Source of the DNA: Vibrio atypicus
GTDB taxonomy: Bacteria > Pseudomonadota > Gammaproteobacteria > Enterobacterales > Vibrionaceae
Length of the DNA: 64,000 nucleotides
Reading direction: 5' to 3'
Assembly (NCBI RefSeq): GCF_009811315.1
Contig: NZ_BLID01000005.1
Coordinates: 62,001 to 126,000, forward strand
The position numbers and the translations under genes are program-made. Below are positions 1-8,611 of this stretch, in pieces. The notes beneath the pieces were generated by a model. The model worked only from the letters and a program-made list of their open reading frames with translations, did no database searches and was not told where the DNA came from. The stretch's first letter is position 1; each line of letters opens with the position of its first letter.

Positions 1-1
1 G

Positions 2-1507
2 TATATGGATATCTTGGCGATACGAAATGGTGATAAACCTCGCCCTCAAGAATACCACACCATTTATTGGGACTTGGTTTTGAACTATGGACAGAAGCCC
101 AAACCAGACGGCCAACGAGTTTCGCTCCAATCTATGATGGAGAGTTTAGGCTTTTCTGATCAAGAGTTTCGCTTGTTAAAAGAAGCGCAAGGTAATTCAG
201 ATGCGCTTGTTAACATGGAAGTAAAAGCCATGAATGCAGTGAAAGGTCTCTATCCAGATAGTTCGGGTAATTACACTAAGCGCGGAGAGCCTGATTTTAA
301 GATGGCAGCGGAGCTATTGCATAGTAAGCAATACCATCAAGAGAAAGCAAAAATAATGGCGCCAATTGATGAGTTCTTTCAAGCACTAGAAGCCCGGACT
401 TCTTCTCAGTTTGATAGTGCGGCGCAAGATGTTAGAACAACGGTTTTGATTGGCAACATCTCTTTGATTGCCGTTTTTATTATTGCCATTGTTGGCTATG
501 TAATTGTTAATCGTAAAGTGATGAAGCCGATTGATGAGATGGCGAAGACTTTAAAGCAAGTTGACGTAGACTCCGATCTTAGCTTGAGAGTAGAAGAAAA
601 CAATCACAACGAATTAGGTACCATCGGGACGACGATCAATAAAGTGCTTGTGAGTTATGCGACAACCATCAATAAGATTAACCAAGTTAACTCGACCATT
701 TCTCAAATCTCGGAAGCGATCCAAGATATCACCCAACGTAACATTGATATGTCATCTCAACAGAACCAAGAGATGGAAATGGCAGCAACCGCAATGGAAG
801 AGATGACTGCGGCACTTTCTAATGTCTCACAGAGTACTACCATGGCGGAAGAGTATGCAGGCAGTGCAGAAAAAGAAGCATCAACCAGCAAACAGGTCTT
901 TGATAAGACAACTAATGAGTTTGGTCAACTGGAAGGCGAGTTCTCTAATACGGCAGATATCATTCAGCAACTTGCCGAAGAATCAAATAACGTGGGCAAT
1001 GTTCTTGATGTAATCAAAGCGATTGCGGAACAAACAAACCTACTTGCTTTGAACGCTGCGATAGAAGCGGCAAGGGCAGGGGAACAAGGTCGTGGTTTTG
1101 CCGTGGTTGCTGATGAAGTACGCTCACTTGCTCAGCGGACACAAGACTCAACGGGCGAGATCGAAGGTATAGTTCAAACACTGCAAGAGAAAGCAAAACA
1201 ATCAACAGTGACGATTCAAAGTAGTGCTGAAAAAATGCAGTCAACTCGTGAAAACATGGGAGTGGCGAATGATGCTCTGGGTACAATTCAAGGTTCTGCG
1301 GTCGAGATTCACAAACTCAACACCTCAATAGCCGCAGCGACAGAGGAGCAGTTAACCGTGAGTGATGAGATATCTGGCAATATCTCAAATATCAAAAATC
1401 TCTCGTCCGATATGAATGACGCCATCAATCAGTTGGAGCCGATTGTGGTCGATTTAAAACGTAACGTTGACGACTTGAACGGCGCGATAGAGCATATCCG
1501 CACATAG
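2..1507 (+). CDS. Methyl-accepting chemotaxis protein, 5' end outside window
   Basis: Chemoreceptor that passes a ligand signal across the inner membrane to CheA/CheW. The reading frame is open to the window edge, so the N-terminus (first membrane helix and part of the sensor domain) is probably missing. Counting from the first ATG at base 5, residues about 1-145 are periplasmic sensor, 146-168 a membrane helix ([19 protein letters not shown]), 169-222 a HAMP domain, and the rest the coiled-coil signalling domain. The hairpin tip is clear at about 341-375, with [21 protein letters not shown] hairpin terminator follows the stop. The ligand cannot be told from sequence. Family certain; function specificity unknown. 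Confidence 0.93.
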   Translation, partial: YMDILAIRNGDKPRPQEYHTIYWDLVLNYGQKPKPDGQRVSLQSMMESLGFSDQEFRLLKEAQGNSDALVNMEVKAMNAVKGLYPDSSGNYTKRGEPDFKMAAELLHSKQYHQEKAKIMAPIDEFFQALEARTSSQFDSAAQDVRTTVLIGNISLIAVFIIAIVGYVIVNRKVMKPIDEMAKTLKQVDVDSDLSLRVEENNHNELGTIGTTINKVLVSYATTINKINQVNSTISQISEAIQDITQRNIDMSSQQNQEMEMAATAMEEMTAALSNVSQSTTMAEEYAGSAEKEASTSKQVFDKTTNEFGQLEGEFSNTADIIQQLAEESNNVGNVLDVIKAIAEQTNLLALNAAIEAARAGEQGRGFAVVADEVRSLAQRTQDSTGEIEGIVQTLQEKAKQSTVTIQSSAEKMQSTRENMGVANDALGTIQGSAVEIHKLNTSIAAATEEQLTVSDEISGNISNIKNLSSDMNDAINQLEPIVVDLKRNVDDLNGAIEHIRT

Positions 1508-1515
1508 ATAATTGG

Positions 1516-1552
1516 GCACGCATCATTTGTCCGGATGCGTGCTTATTTTCTT
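1516..1552 (+). terminator. Rho-independent terminator of the chemoreceptor gene
   Basis: Nine-pair stem GCACGCATC / GATGCGTGC with a 9-base loop, followed by a T-rich run. It overlaps the 3' end of the convergent minus-strand small gene. Confidence 0.75.
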
Positions 1553-1819
1553 TTGTTCTTCATTGTCTAATTCTGCCCATTTGAGCTGGCCATTGCTTTC
1601 AAAATCATTGGCCGCTTGGCAGATTAGATAATGCTCACCCACCTGTAAAATAGCGCCCATTGAATAGGCTTGATCTTGGTAATAGCAGACTCTTTTAGCG
1701 AGTTGAGCTGTGTCTACACCGATACCAACGACCGCTTTGTTAGGAAGAGCAATCACTTTTTCCGCCATCACTTGGTGTGAACTTAAAAGGATCATGCAGG
1801 CAAAGAGAAATATACGCAT
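1523..1819 (-). CDS. Small secreted hypothetical protein
   Basis: 98 residues. Residues 1-19 form a signal peptide (MRIFLFACMILLSSHQVMA), so the mature protein of about 79 residues should be periplasmic. It contains three cysteines (CYYQDQ and YLICQA segments), which could form a disulfide. I do not recognise the family. It starts 10 bases after the stop of the PLP-enzyme gene and has a GAGGT ribosome site, so the two are probably co-transcribed. Its stop lies inside the terminator hairpin of the convergent chemoreceptor gene. Confidence 0.7.
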   Translation of the reverse strand: MRIFLFACMILLSSHQVMAEKVIALPNKAVVGIGVDTAQLAKRVCYYQDQAYSMGAILQVGEHYLICQAANDFESNGQLKWAELDNEEQKKISTHPDK

Positions 1820-1829
1820 AGCTACCTCA

Positions 1830-2741
1830 TCATTCGATTTCTGCGCTTAACACACCATATTTTCGCTCATACCTAGGCAACATACTCTCGTTACCGAGCA
1901 AACCGCCTTGGTGAATGTATATCAGCGTTTTATCTTGATTATCAGGATACCAATATTGTAGACATTGCCACATCATAGGGTCGTAGAGAAGGTCAAATTC
2001 AATGTGAGTTTGCTCTTCCAATGCTAACCAAGTGAGATAATCTGGTTTATATAGCTTACCAAAATGATGCTTAGTCGGAAGTTCAAGTACGGTTGGAAAG
2101 CTGGTTTCTCCTAGATCAGCAAACTGTTGCTTCAGATACTCAGCGCCACCGACGACAGGGCAGGTAATTACTTCAATGCCATGCGGTGATAAATGTTTGT
2201 GTAGATAGAGTGCGGTCGTTCCGGTACCGGATGGCAGCGCAACCGTGAATGTTTGCCCCGCTTCAAACCGAGTCCAAGAAAGTATTTCTCGCGCCAGTTG
2301 AGCAATACCGTGTTCTGCATGCTCAAATCGTCCACCTTCAGGAACAACTAAACAATGCTCATTGGGCTGGCGAATTTGTTCAATGTATTGACTCGGATGC
2401 AGCTTTGGCTCGTTCACCACATGGATCTTTGCGCCTAAATCCAAAGCGGCACGATAATTACCTTTCGGGTTAGCAATTAGCCAATCTGGCATGTGGTCGA
2501 CATAGAATTCAAACTGCCAACTTTTGATAGCCGCGAGAGCCGAAAGAGAAAACATGGCATTGGATTGCGCGCTGCCATAACTGATTAATGTTGTTATCTC
2601 GTGTAAAGGCTGCTCAAGCAGGGCCATAAATTTACGGGCTTTGTTGCCTGTAAAATGGCTATGAAGTTGATCATCGCGTTTAAGAAAAAACTCAATACCT
2701 TCAAATTGATGTTGAGTGATTGGAGTGTCAGCAAGCTTCAT
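1830..2741 (-). CDS. PLP-dependent ACC deaminase / D-cysteine desulfhydrase family protein
   Basis: 303 residues in the fold-type II PLP enzyme family that includes ACC deaminase and D-cysteine desulfhydrase, which eliminate ammonia from small amino acids. The PLP lysine is expected in TGNKARKF (K34 from the chosen start). A glycine-rich phosphate loop SGTGTTALY and a GSAQSNAMFS segment fit the family. I chose the MKLADTP start rather than the ATG four codons upstream, because alignment to the family begins near there. The true substrate is uncertain; D-cysteine or a related amino acid is a family-based guess. First gene of a two-gene operon, preceded by a strong minus-strand terminator (see 2819-2890). 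Confidence 0.82.
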   Translation of the reverse strand: MKLADTPITQHQFEGIEFFLKRDDQLHSHFTGNKARKFMALLEQPLHEITTLISYGSAQSNAMFSLSALAAIKSWQFEFYVDHMPDWLIANPKGNYRAALDLGAKIHVVNEPKLHPSQYIEQIRQPNEHCLVVPEGGRFEHAEHGIAQLAREILSWTRFEAGQTFTVALPSGTGTTALYLHKHLSPHGIEVITCPVVGGAEYLKQQFADLGETSFPTVLELPTKHHFGKLYKPDYLTWLALEEQTHIEFDLLYDPMMWQCLQYWYPDNQDKTLIYIHQGGLLGNESMLPRYERKYGVLSAEIE

Positions 2742-2818
2742 GAACATCAGCAATTAATAGGATTAAGCTCCATTTTAACCAAGTTGAGGTAAGGAGCCAT
2801 ATGATCGGGGTCATTAAG

Positions 2819-2890
2819 ATAAAAAAAGCCCAGAGCAAAGGTGCTCTGGGCGGATACAAACATAGGAGTTAATAAGAAAAAGCAGCGTAA
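2819..2890 (-). ncRNA. Candidate short sRNA or attenuated leader
   Basis: On the minus strand a perfect 10-pair stem (GCCCAGAGCA / TGCTCTGGGC, loop CCTT, bases 2828-2851) is followed by seven Ts, a strong intrinsic terminator. No minus-strand protein gene lies upstream to need it. A TTGACA box sits at 2932-2927 and a TACTAA box at 2897-2892, but their spacing is too long for one promoter, so the start is uncertain. The predicted RNA carries the single-stranded anti-Shine-Dalgarno run ACTCCT before the hairpin, typical of Hfq-dependent sRNAs. The alternative is a premature terminator in the leader of the PLP-enzyme operon. Confidence 0.45.
2820..2851 (-). terminator. Strong intrinsic terminator on the minus strand
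   Basis: Perfect 10-base-pair GC-rich stem with a tetraloop and a 7-T tract in the minus-strand sense. It lies about 80 bases upstream of the PLP-enzyme start codon. Confidence 0.8.
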
Positions 2891-3048
2891 ATTAGTAGCT
2901 TCAGTAAGAAAACAAGTTCGACGGCCTGTCAACTTAATTGGAATGCTCTGCTAACTACACTTATTCAGACTAGTCATTTTCAAAACAGTTCAATAAAAAG
3001 TGAAAAAAATTTAATTTTTCTTTCAGAGGGTTATCTGCACAATCATTA

Positions 3049-3065
3049 CTCTGGTCAGACCAATG
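3049..3065 (+). promoter_or_regulatory. FadR operator
   Basis: The sequence contains the perfect dyad TGGTC-A-GACCA (3052-3062), the core of the FadR consensus (AnCTGGTCnGACCAGTT in E. coli). FadR is the acyl-CoA-responsive repressor of fatty-acid degradation genes. The site is 83 bases before psrA and upstream of fadE, which fits repression of this block in the absence of long-chain acyl-CoA. Confidence 0.8.
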
Positions 3066-3116
3066 GCTAATTTTGTGATGTTAACGACTTGTTGATTATT
3101 TGTGTCGGGTGTATAT

Positions 3117-3134
3117 TTCAAACAGTTGTTTAAT
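3117..3134 (+). promoter_or_regulatory. PsrA-type operator (autoregulation)
   Basis: TTCAAACA-GT-TGTTTAAT is an inverted repeat with two outer mismatches. It agrees with the PsrA motif C/GAAAC-N2-4-GTTTG/C described in Pseudomonas, except for the last base. It lies just upstream of the psrA start codon at 3148, so autorepression is the natural reading. Confidence 0.65.
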
Positions 3135-3147
3135 ACGAGTGATTGAA

Positions 3148-3774
3148 ATGTCAGGCAGAAACAGTACCAAAGAAAAAATTCTTGATGTCGCCGAAGCTCT
3201 GTTTGCGGAGCATGGGTTTAACGATACTTCTCTACGTACTATCACAAGTAAAGCGGGTGTGAACTTGGCCTCTGTGAACTATCACTTTGGCGATAAGAAA
3301 ACCTTGGTTCGTGCAGTATTGAACCGTTACTTAGAAGCTTTTATGCCTGCAGTACAAGATGCTTTGATCAACTTGAACCTTGGTGAAGGTTACGAAATGT
3401 CAGACGTGTTTGAATCATTGCGTGGCCCGTTACGTAACTTAAATGATGTCAGACCTAATGGTACTAGTCGTTTTATGTTGCTGATTGGCCGCGGCTACAC
3501 CGATGTACAAGGCCACTTACGCTGGTTTATTACGACGCGTTACCAAGACACCTTGTCACTTTTTACAGAGTCGGTAATGAAAGCGAACCCTAAACTCACT
3601 CAAGAAGAGTTGTTTTGGCGACTACATTTCACTCTAGGCACTTGTGTCTTCACTATGGCATCTAGCCAAGCATTACTCGAAATAGCAGAAAACGATTACG
3701 GAAAGGCGATGGATGCGAAATCTGTCGTTGATCAACTGATTCCATTTTTAGCAGCAGGCGTCGCTGCGGAATAA
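3148..3774 (+). CDS. psrA: TetR-family fatty-acid-responsive regulator PsrA
   Basis: 208 residues. The N-terminal TetR helix-turn-helix (about residues 6-55) contains TSLRTITSKAGVNLASVNYH, close to the DNA-reading helices of Pseudomonas PsrA; the remainder is an all-helical ligand domain. PsrA binds long-chain fatty acids and controls beta-oxidation genes. I chose ATG 3148 because homology starts at MSGRNSTKEKIL; the frame is open 16 codons further upstream, but that stretch would cover the operator. The gene sits 62 bases upstream of fadE on the same strand, and the FadR and PsrA sites just upstream suggest dual control of the pair. Confidence 0.85.
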   Translation: MSGRNSTKEKILDVAEALFAEHGFNDTSLRTITSKAGVNLASVNYHFGDKKTLVRAVLNRYLEAFMPAVQDALINLNLGEGYEMSDVFESLRGPLRNLNDVRPNGTSRFMLLIGRGYTDVQGHLRWFITTRYQDTLSLFTESVMKANPKLTQEELFWRLHFTLGTCVFTMASSQALLEIAENDYGKAMDAKSVVDQLIPFLAAGVAAE

Positions 3775-3836
3775 ATCTAACATTAATAAAAAACAAGAAT
3801 ATTGGACCACCCTACAGTGAACAAAAGGATCTGATT

Positions 3837-6128
3837 ATGAGCTCTCTAAGACAAAAATGGGTAAGCGACCCGGCTTTCAAAATGTTTAAGAAAGTGCTGC
3901 CACCACTCTCTAGCACTGAGAAAGAAGCAATGGAAGCAGGTAGCGTTTGGTGGGATGGAGAGCTGTTTTCAGGTCATCCGGACTTTACTAAGCTACACCA
4001 GTACCCAACACCAACGTTGACGGCTGAAGAACAAGCCTTTATGAACAATGAGCTAGAGACTTTATTAGCGATGCTCGATGATCATAAGATCGTGAAAGAA
4101 GATCGTGATCTTCCGCCTGAGGTATGGGAATTCCTGCGTAAAGAGCGTTTCTTCTCACTGATTATCTCTAAAGAATATGGTGGCCGAGAGTTTTCGTCTT
4201 TGGCGAACTCAACCATCGTATCTCGCATTGCAACGCGCAGCATCAGTACTGCTGTATCGGTTATGGTTCCTAACTCACTTGGACCGGGTGAGCTTCTTTC
4301 TCACTATGGTACACAAGAGCAGAAAGATTACTGGTTGCCGCGTTTGGCTGACGGTACGGACATTCCATGTTTTGCACTGACTGGTCCTGAAGCGGGTTCG
4401 GATGCAGGTGGTATCCCTGATGATGGCATCGTTTGTTATGGCGAGCATGAAGGTAAAGAAGTACTTGGTATTCGCTTAAATTGGAATAAGCGTTACATCA
4501 CGCTTGCGCCGGTTGCTACGGTACTTGGTCTAGCATTTAAAATGTACGATCCTGACGGCCTTATGGGTGACAAGAAAGAGTTAGGCATTACTTGTGCACT
4601 TATCCCAGCCGATCACGAAGGCGTTGAGATTGGTGAGCGTCATGATCCGTTAGGCCTTGCGTTTATGAATGGCCCAACCCGTGGTAACGATGTTTTTATC
4701 CCAATGGAGTGGTTAATTGGCGGACAAGACTATGCAGGTAAAGGCTGGCGTATGCTGGTGGAATGTCTATCTGCAGGTCGTGGTATTTCTCTACCGGCGC
4801 TTGGTACTGCAATGGGTCATCTGACAGCACGTACTACAGGTGCATACGCCTACGTTCGTAAGCAGTTTGGTATGTCGATAGGCAAATTTGAAGGTGTCGC
4901 AGAAGCATTAGGTCGCATCGGTGGCTTAACTTACCTGCTTGAAGCGAGTCGTACATTAACCACAACTTCGCTCGATCTGAAAGAAAAGCCTGGCATCGTA
5001 ACGGCAATCGCGAAGTACCATATGACTGAAATGGCACGTACTATTTTAGATGATTCAATGGATATCCACTCAGGCCGTGCAATTCAAGATGGCCCGATGA
5101 ACTACTTAGCGGCCCCATATCTTGGTATTCCGGTAGCGATTACTGTAGAAGGTGCAAACATTCTGACTCGTAACCTGATGATCTTCGGTCAGGGTGCGAC
5201 ACGCTGTCACCCATATGTCTTGAAAGAGATGGAAGCGGCTGCAAACCCAGATGAGAAGCAAGGTGCGAAAGAGTTTGATGATCTGCTATTCAAACACATC
5301 GGCCACGCGACGAAGAACACTTTTGGCGCGTTCGGTGCGGCGCTGACGGGTTCGCGTTTTATCAAAGCCAACATGAGTGGCCCAACTCAGAAATACTATA
5401 AAGAGATGACGCGCCTAAGCCGTGCTTTAGCCGTTAGCGCTGATATCGCGATGGCGACATTGGGCGGTGATCTTAAACGTAAAGAGATGATCTCGGCGCG
5501 TTTGGGTGATGTGCTTGCTTACCTATACATGGCATCAGCAGCACTGAAAAAGTATGAAGATGAAGGTCGTCAGCAGCAAGACCTAGACTACGTTCACTAT
5601 GCGGTTCAGCACTGTTTATACAATGCGGCGCAAGCGCTACAAGACGCGTTCACAAACTACCCACAGAAAGCGGTTGGTCGTTTATTAAAAGGATTGATCT
5701 TCCCACTAGGTAATCACTACGAGAAACCAAGTGACAACTTAACGGTGAAACTCGCGGAAAGCTTGATGACACCAGGAGCACACCGAGATCGCCTTACTCA
5801 CCTTTGCTACATCGGTAAAGAGGAAGATGACAGTGTTGGCCTAATGGAAAATGCTTTCATTGCGATGTACAACGTGAAAGGGTTAGAGCGTAAATTGATG
5901 CGTGCAGCGAAAGAGGGCAAAGTGGCTCGTAAGGGCTTGCTAAAGGATCGTTTAGCGCAAGCGCTTGAGGCTAACGTACTAACTCAAGATGAAGTTGACC
6001 AAGTTGTTGCTGCTGACCAGTTACGTTACAAAGCAATTCAAGTTGACCACTTTAGCCATGATTTCAGCGAAGTTCGTACTCATGGTGAATCAAAAAAAGC
6101 CAAAGCAAAGCTGGATAGTGCGGCGTAA
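3837..6128 (+). CDS. fadE: Acyl-CoA dehydrogenase FadE
   Basis: 763 residues. Catalyses the first step of beta-oxidation, FAD-dependent oxidation of acyl-CoA to trans-2-enoyl-CoA. The acyl-CoA dehydrogenase signature CFALTGPEAGSDAGG is present near residues 179-193, and the flavin/acyl-binding middle and helical C-terminal domains follow, with a long C-terminal extension characteristic of FadE rather than short-chain dehydrogenases. E. coli FadE is about 50 residues longer, with hydrophobic N-terminal segments; here the protein begins directly with a soluble sequence. Start chosen at the ATG after AAAAGGATCT. Downstream of psrA; a terminator follows. Confidence 0.93.
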   Translation: MSSLRQKWVSDPAFKMFKKVLPPLSSTEKEAMEAGSVWWDGELFSGHPDFTKLHQYPTPTLTAEEQAFMNNELETLLAMLDDHKIVKEDRDLPPEVWEFLRKERFFSLIISKEYGGREFSSLANSTIVSRIATRSISTAVSVMVPNSLGPGELLSHYGTQEQKDYWLPRLADGTDIPCFALTGPEAGSDAGGIPDDGIVCYGEHEGKEVLGIRLNWNKRYITLAPVATVLGLAFKMYDPDGLMGDKKELGITCALIPADHEGVEIGERHDPLGLAFMNGPTRGNDVFIPMEWLIGGQDYAGKGWRMLVECLSAGRGISLPALGTAMGHLTARTTGAYAYVRKQFGMSIGKFEGVAEALGRIGGLTYLLEASRTLTTTSLDLKEKPGIVTAIAKYHMTEMARTILDDSMDIHSGRAIQDGPMNYLAAPYLGIPVAITVEGANILTRNLMIFGQGATRCHPYVLKEMEAAANPDEKQGAKEFDDLLFKHIGHATKNTFGAFGAALTGSRFIKANMSGPTQKYYKEMTRLSRALAVSADIAMATLGGDLKRKEMISARLGDVLAYLYMASAALKKYEDEGRQQQDLDYVHYAVQHCLYNAAQALQDAFTNYPQKAVGRLLKGLIFPLGNHYEKPSDNLTVKLAESLMTPGAHRDRLTHLCYIGKEEDDSVGLMENAFIAMYNVKGLERKLMRAAKEGKVARKGLLKDRLAQALEANVLTQDEVDQVVAADQLRYKAIQVDHFSHDFSEVRTHGESKKAKAKLDSAA

Positions 6129-6171
6129 CAGGCACACTCAATCCGAATTTGCTTTAATTTAGCATTAGAAG

Positions 6172-6200
6172 AAGGCACCTCTTGTAGGTGCCTTTATTTT
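6172..6200 (+). terminator. Terminator after fadE
   Basis: Nine-pair stem AAGGCACCT / AGGTGCCTT with a 5-base loop, followed by TATTTTG. Confidence 0.8.
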
Positions 6201-6329
6201 GTGCGGAACTTAGCTGTTCAGGTTGAAAGTGCTCCAACCACTTGCATTTTAGCGACATTTTTACAGAAATTAGATGCGAAGTTGAGGTGAACCTTTTATC
6301 CTAGCGGGGTTTTGTTAAGGAAGTTGAAT

Positions 6330-7532
6330 ATGATCATCAAACCTAGAATTCGCGGATTTATCTGTACTACTACGCACCCAGTGGGCTGTGAAGCTAACGT
6401 AAAAGAACAAATTGCTTACACTAAAGCACAAGGCCCAATCAAAGACGCTCCTAAGCGCGTTCTTGTTGTGGGTGCATCAAGTGGCTACGGCCTATCTTCT
6501 CGTATCGCTGCGGCATTTGGTGGCGGCGCTTCAACAATCGGTGTTTTCTTCGAAAAAGAAGGCACAGAGAAAAAACCAGGCACAGCAGGTTTTTACAACT
6601 CAGTTGCATTTGAAAAGCTAGCGCGTGAAGAAGGTCTTTACGCAAAAAGCCTAAACGGTGACGCTTTCTCAAATGAAGCGAAACAGAAAACGATCGATTT
6701 GATCAAAGAAGACTTAGGTCAGATCGATATGGTGGTTTACTCACTTGCGTCGCCAGTGCGTAAAATGCCTGAAACAGGTGAAGTGATTCGTTCATCTCTA
6801 AAACCTATCGGTGAAACGTACACATCGACAGCGGTTGATACCAATAAAGATCTGATCATTGAAGCAAGTGTAGAGCCTGCAACAGAAGAAGAGATCAAAG
6901 ACACTGTGACAGTAATGGGCGGTGAAGATTGGGAACTTTGGATCAATGCACTTTCTGAAGCTGGCGTGCTAGCTGACGGCTGTAAGACAGTCGCATACAG
7001 CTACATCGGCACTGAGCTTACTTGGCCAATCTACTGGGATGGCGCGCTAGGTAAAGCGAAGATGGATCTAGACCGCGCAGCTACTGCACTAAACGACAAG
7101 CTTTCAGCAACTGGCGGCACAGCTAATGTTGCAGTTCTTAAGTCAGTAGTGACGCAAGCAAGCTCAGCAATTCCTGTAATGCCTCTATATATTGCGATGG
7201 TATTTAAGAAGATGCGTGCGGAAGGTGTTCACGAAGGTTGTATGGAGCAGATCTACCGCATGTTTAGCCAGCGTCTTTACAAAGAAGACGGCAGCGCAGC
7301 GGAAGTTGATGACAAGAACCGTCTACGTCTTGATGACCTAGAATTGCGTGATGACATTCAGCAACACTGTCGTGACCTATGGCCACAAATCACATCTGAA
7401 AACTTAAAAGAGCTGACTGACTACGTTGAGTACAAAGAAGAGTTCTTGAAGCTATTCGGCTTTGGTGTTGAAGGTGTTGATTACGAAGTTGATGTGAACC
7501 CAGCTTACGAAGCAGACTTTGTTGCTATCTAA
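6330..7532 (+). CDS. fabV: Trans-2-enoyl-ACP/CoA reductase FabV
   Basis: 400 residues, the usual FabV length. Catalyses the NADH-dependent last reduction of the fatty-acid elongation cycle; FabV-type reductases are typically triclosan-resistant. The cofactor loop [15 protein letters not shown] is near residues 47-61. The FabV-specific catalytic pair Tyr-x8-Lys is seen in [10 protein letters not shown]. The start is ATG 6330, preceded by AAGGAAG; family homology begins at [19 protein letters not shown]. It has its own leader after the fadE terminator, and a shared terminator with xthA follows. Confidence 0.95.
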   Translation: MIIKPRIRGFICTTTHPVGCEANVKEQIAYTKAQGPIKDAPKRVLVVGASSGYGLSSRIAAAFGGGASTIGVFFEKEGTEKKPGTAGFYNSVAFEKLAREEGLYAKSLNGDAFSNEAKQKTIDLIKEDLGQIDMVVYSLASPVRKMPETGEVIRSSLKPIGETYTSTAVDTNKDLIIEASVEPATEEEIKDTVTVMGGEDWELWINALSEAGVLADGCKTVAYSYIGTELTWPIYWDGALGKAKMDLDRAATALNDKLSATGGTANVAVLKSVVTQASSAIPVMPLYIAMVFKKMRAEGVHEGCMEQIYRMFSQRLYKEDGSAAEVDDKNRLRLDDLELRDDIQQHCRDLWPQITSENLKELTDYVEYKEEFLKLFGFGVEGVDYEVDVNPAYEADFVAI

Positions 7533-7553
7533 TTGAAGCATGAGTTCTAAAAT

Positions 7554-7583
7554 AAATCCGGCGCCTAGACGCCGGATTTTTTG
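7554..7583. terminator. Bidirectional terminator between fabV and xthA
   Basis: Ten-pair stem AAATCCGGCG / CGCCGGATTT with a 6-base loop. A T-run follows on the plus strand and an A-run precedes it, so it can serve both convergent genes. Confidence 0.85.
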
Positions 7584-7596
7584 TTTGAGCTATCTA

Positions 7597-8403
7597 TTAC
7601 TTAAACGTTGACCAAATCGGCGCGTGGTCAGATGGCTTTTCAATACCACGTAACTCGTAGTCCACATCTGATTCGATACACTTCGTTGCCAGTTTTGGTG
7701 TCGCCAATACCACATCAATGCGCAGACCGCGATTATCAGGGAAACCTTTTGAGCGGTAGTCAAACCACGAGAAACGGTCATTGACGTCAGGGTGGATCTG
7801 ACGGAAAGTATCGACAAAGCCCCAATCTAACAAAGTTTGTAGCCACTGACGTTCTTCAGGTTGGAAAGAACACTTACCTGTTTTCAACCAACGCTTACGG
7901 TTTGGTTCACCAATACCGATATCGGCATCAATAGGGCTAATGTTGATGTCACCCATTACGATGATTTGCTCATCATTGTTATGGTGTTCGTTTAGATAGC
8001 CCATTAAATCAGCATAAAACTGACGCTTATATGGATACTTGGTTTCATGGTTAATATTGTCGCCTTGAGGGAAGTAACCATTGAGTACCGTCACTTTTTC
8101 ACCATTGTCATCTTCTAACGTCACCATAATCATGCGTTTTTGGTGCTCTTCGTTATCCGTTGGAAAACCTTTTTGAACTGAGATAGGTTCTTTCTTACAC
8201 AGCATTGCTACGCCGTAATGGGCTTTTTGGCCGTGGAAGTAAACCTTGTATCCCATGGCTTCGACATCTTCGAGTGGAAACGCTTCGTCGTGAACCTTGA
8301 TTTCTTGAAGACCAATCACGTCTGGTTGATGTTTATCGATAACGGCTTGAAGTTGGTGTAGTCGAGCACGTAGACCGTTGATGTTGAAAGAGATGACTTT
8401 CAT
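7597..8403 (-). CDS. xthA: Exodeoxyribonuclease III
   Basis: 268 residues, as in E. coli XthA. AP endonuclease and 3'-5' exonuclease of base-excision repair. The exonuclease/endonuclease/phosphatase motifs are all present: NGLRAR near the start, GLQEIKV with the metal-binding Glu at about residue 34, GDINISP with catalytic Asp/Asn, and SDHAPIW at the C-terminus with the catalytic Asp-His. Single gene convergent with fabV. Start ATG 8403 has an AAGGATCTCGG stretch upstream. Confidence 0.95.
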   Translation of the reverse strand: MKVISFNINGLRARLHQLQAVIDKHQPDVIGLQEIKVHDEAFPLEDVEAMGYKVYFHGQKAHYGVAMLCKKEPISVQKGFPTDNEEHQKRMIMVTLEDDNGEKVTVLNGYFPQGDNINHETKYPYKRQFYADLMGYLNEHHNNDEQIIVMGDINISPIDADIGIGEPNRKRWLKTGKCSFQPEERQWLQTLLDWGFVDTFRQIHPDVNDRFSWFDYRSKGFPDNRGLRIDVVLATPKLATKCIESDVDYELRGIEKPSDHAPIWSTFK

Positions 8404-8611
8404 CCGAGATCCTTATTGTTTTTCTGTGACGAATTTAAGAGATGTTACCACTTTCTACTTATATAGACTAAAGCAAACCGATTGATTGATTCCTATTAAC
8501 ACATTTGTAAACTTTTCGTTGATATATGGGTTTAATGTGTTGTAATTAAATTGTTAATCAACTAGCTCGCTGATGTGTAAATGCACCATCATTTACTTAT
8601 AAGGATGTACT

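Noticed and set aside
2747..2932. 61-residue minus-strand open frame crossing the terminator
   Set aside because: No ribosome site before its start, and its middle is the terminator hairpin; better read as a leader or sRNA region.
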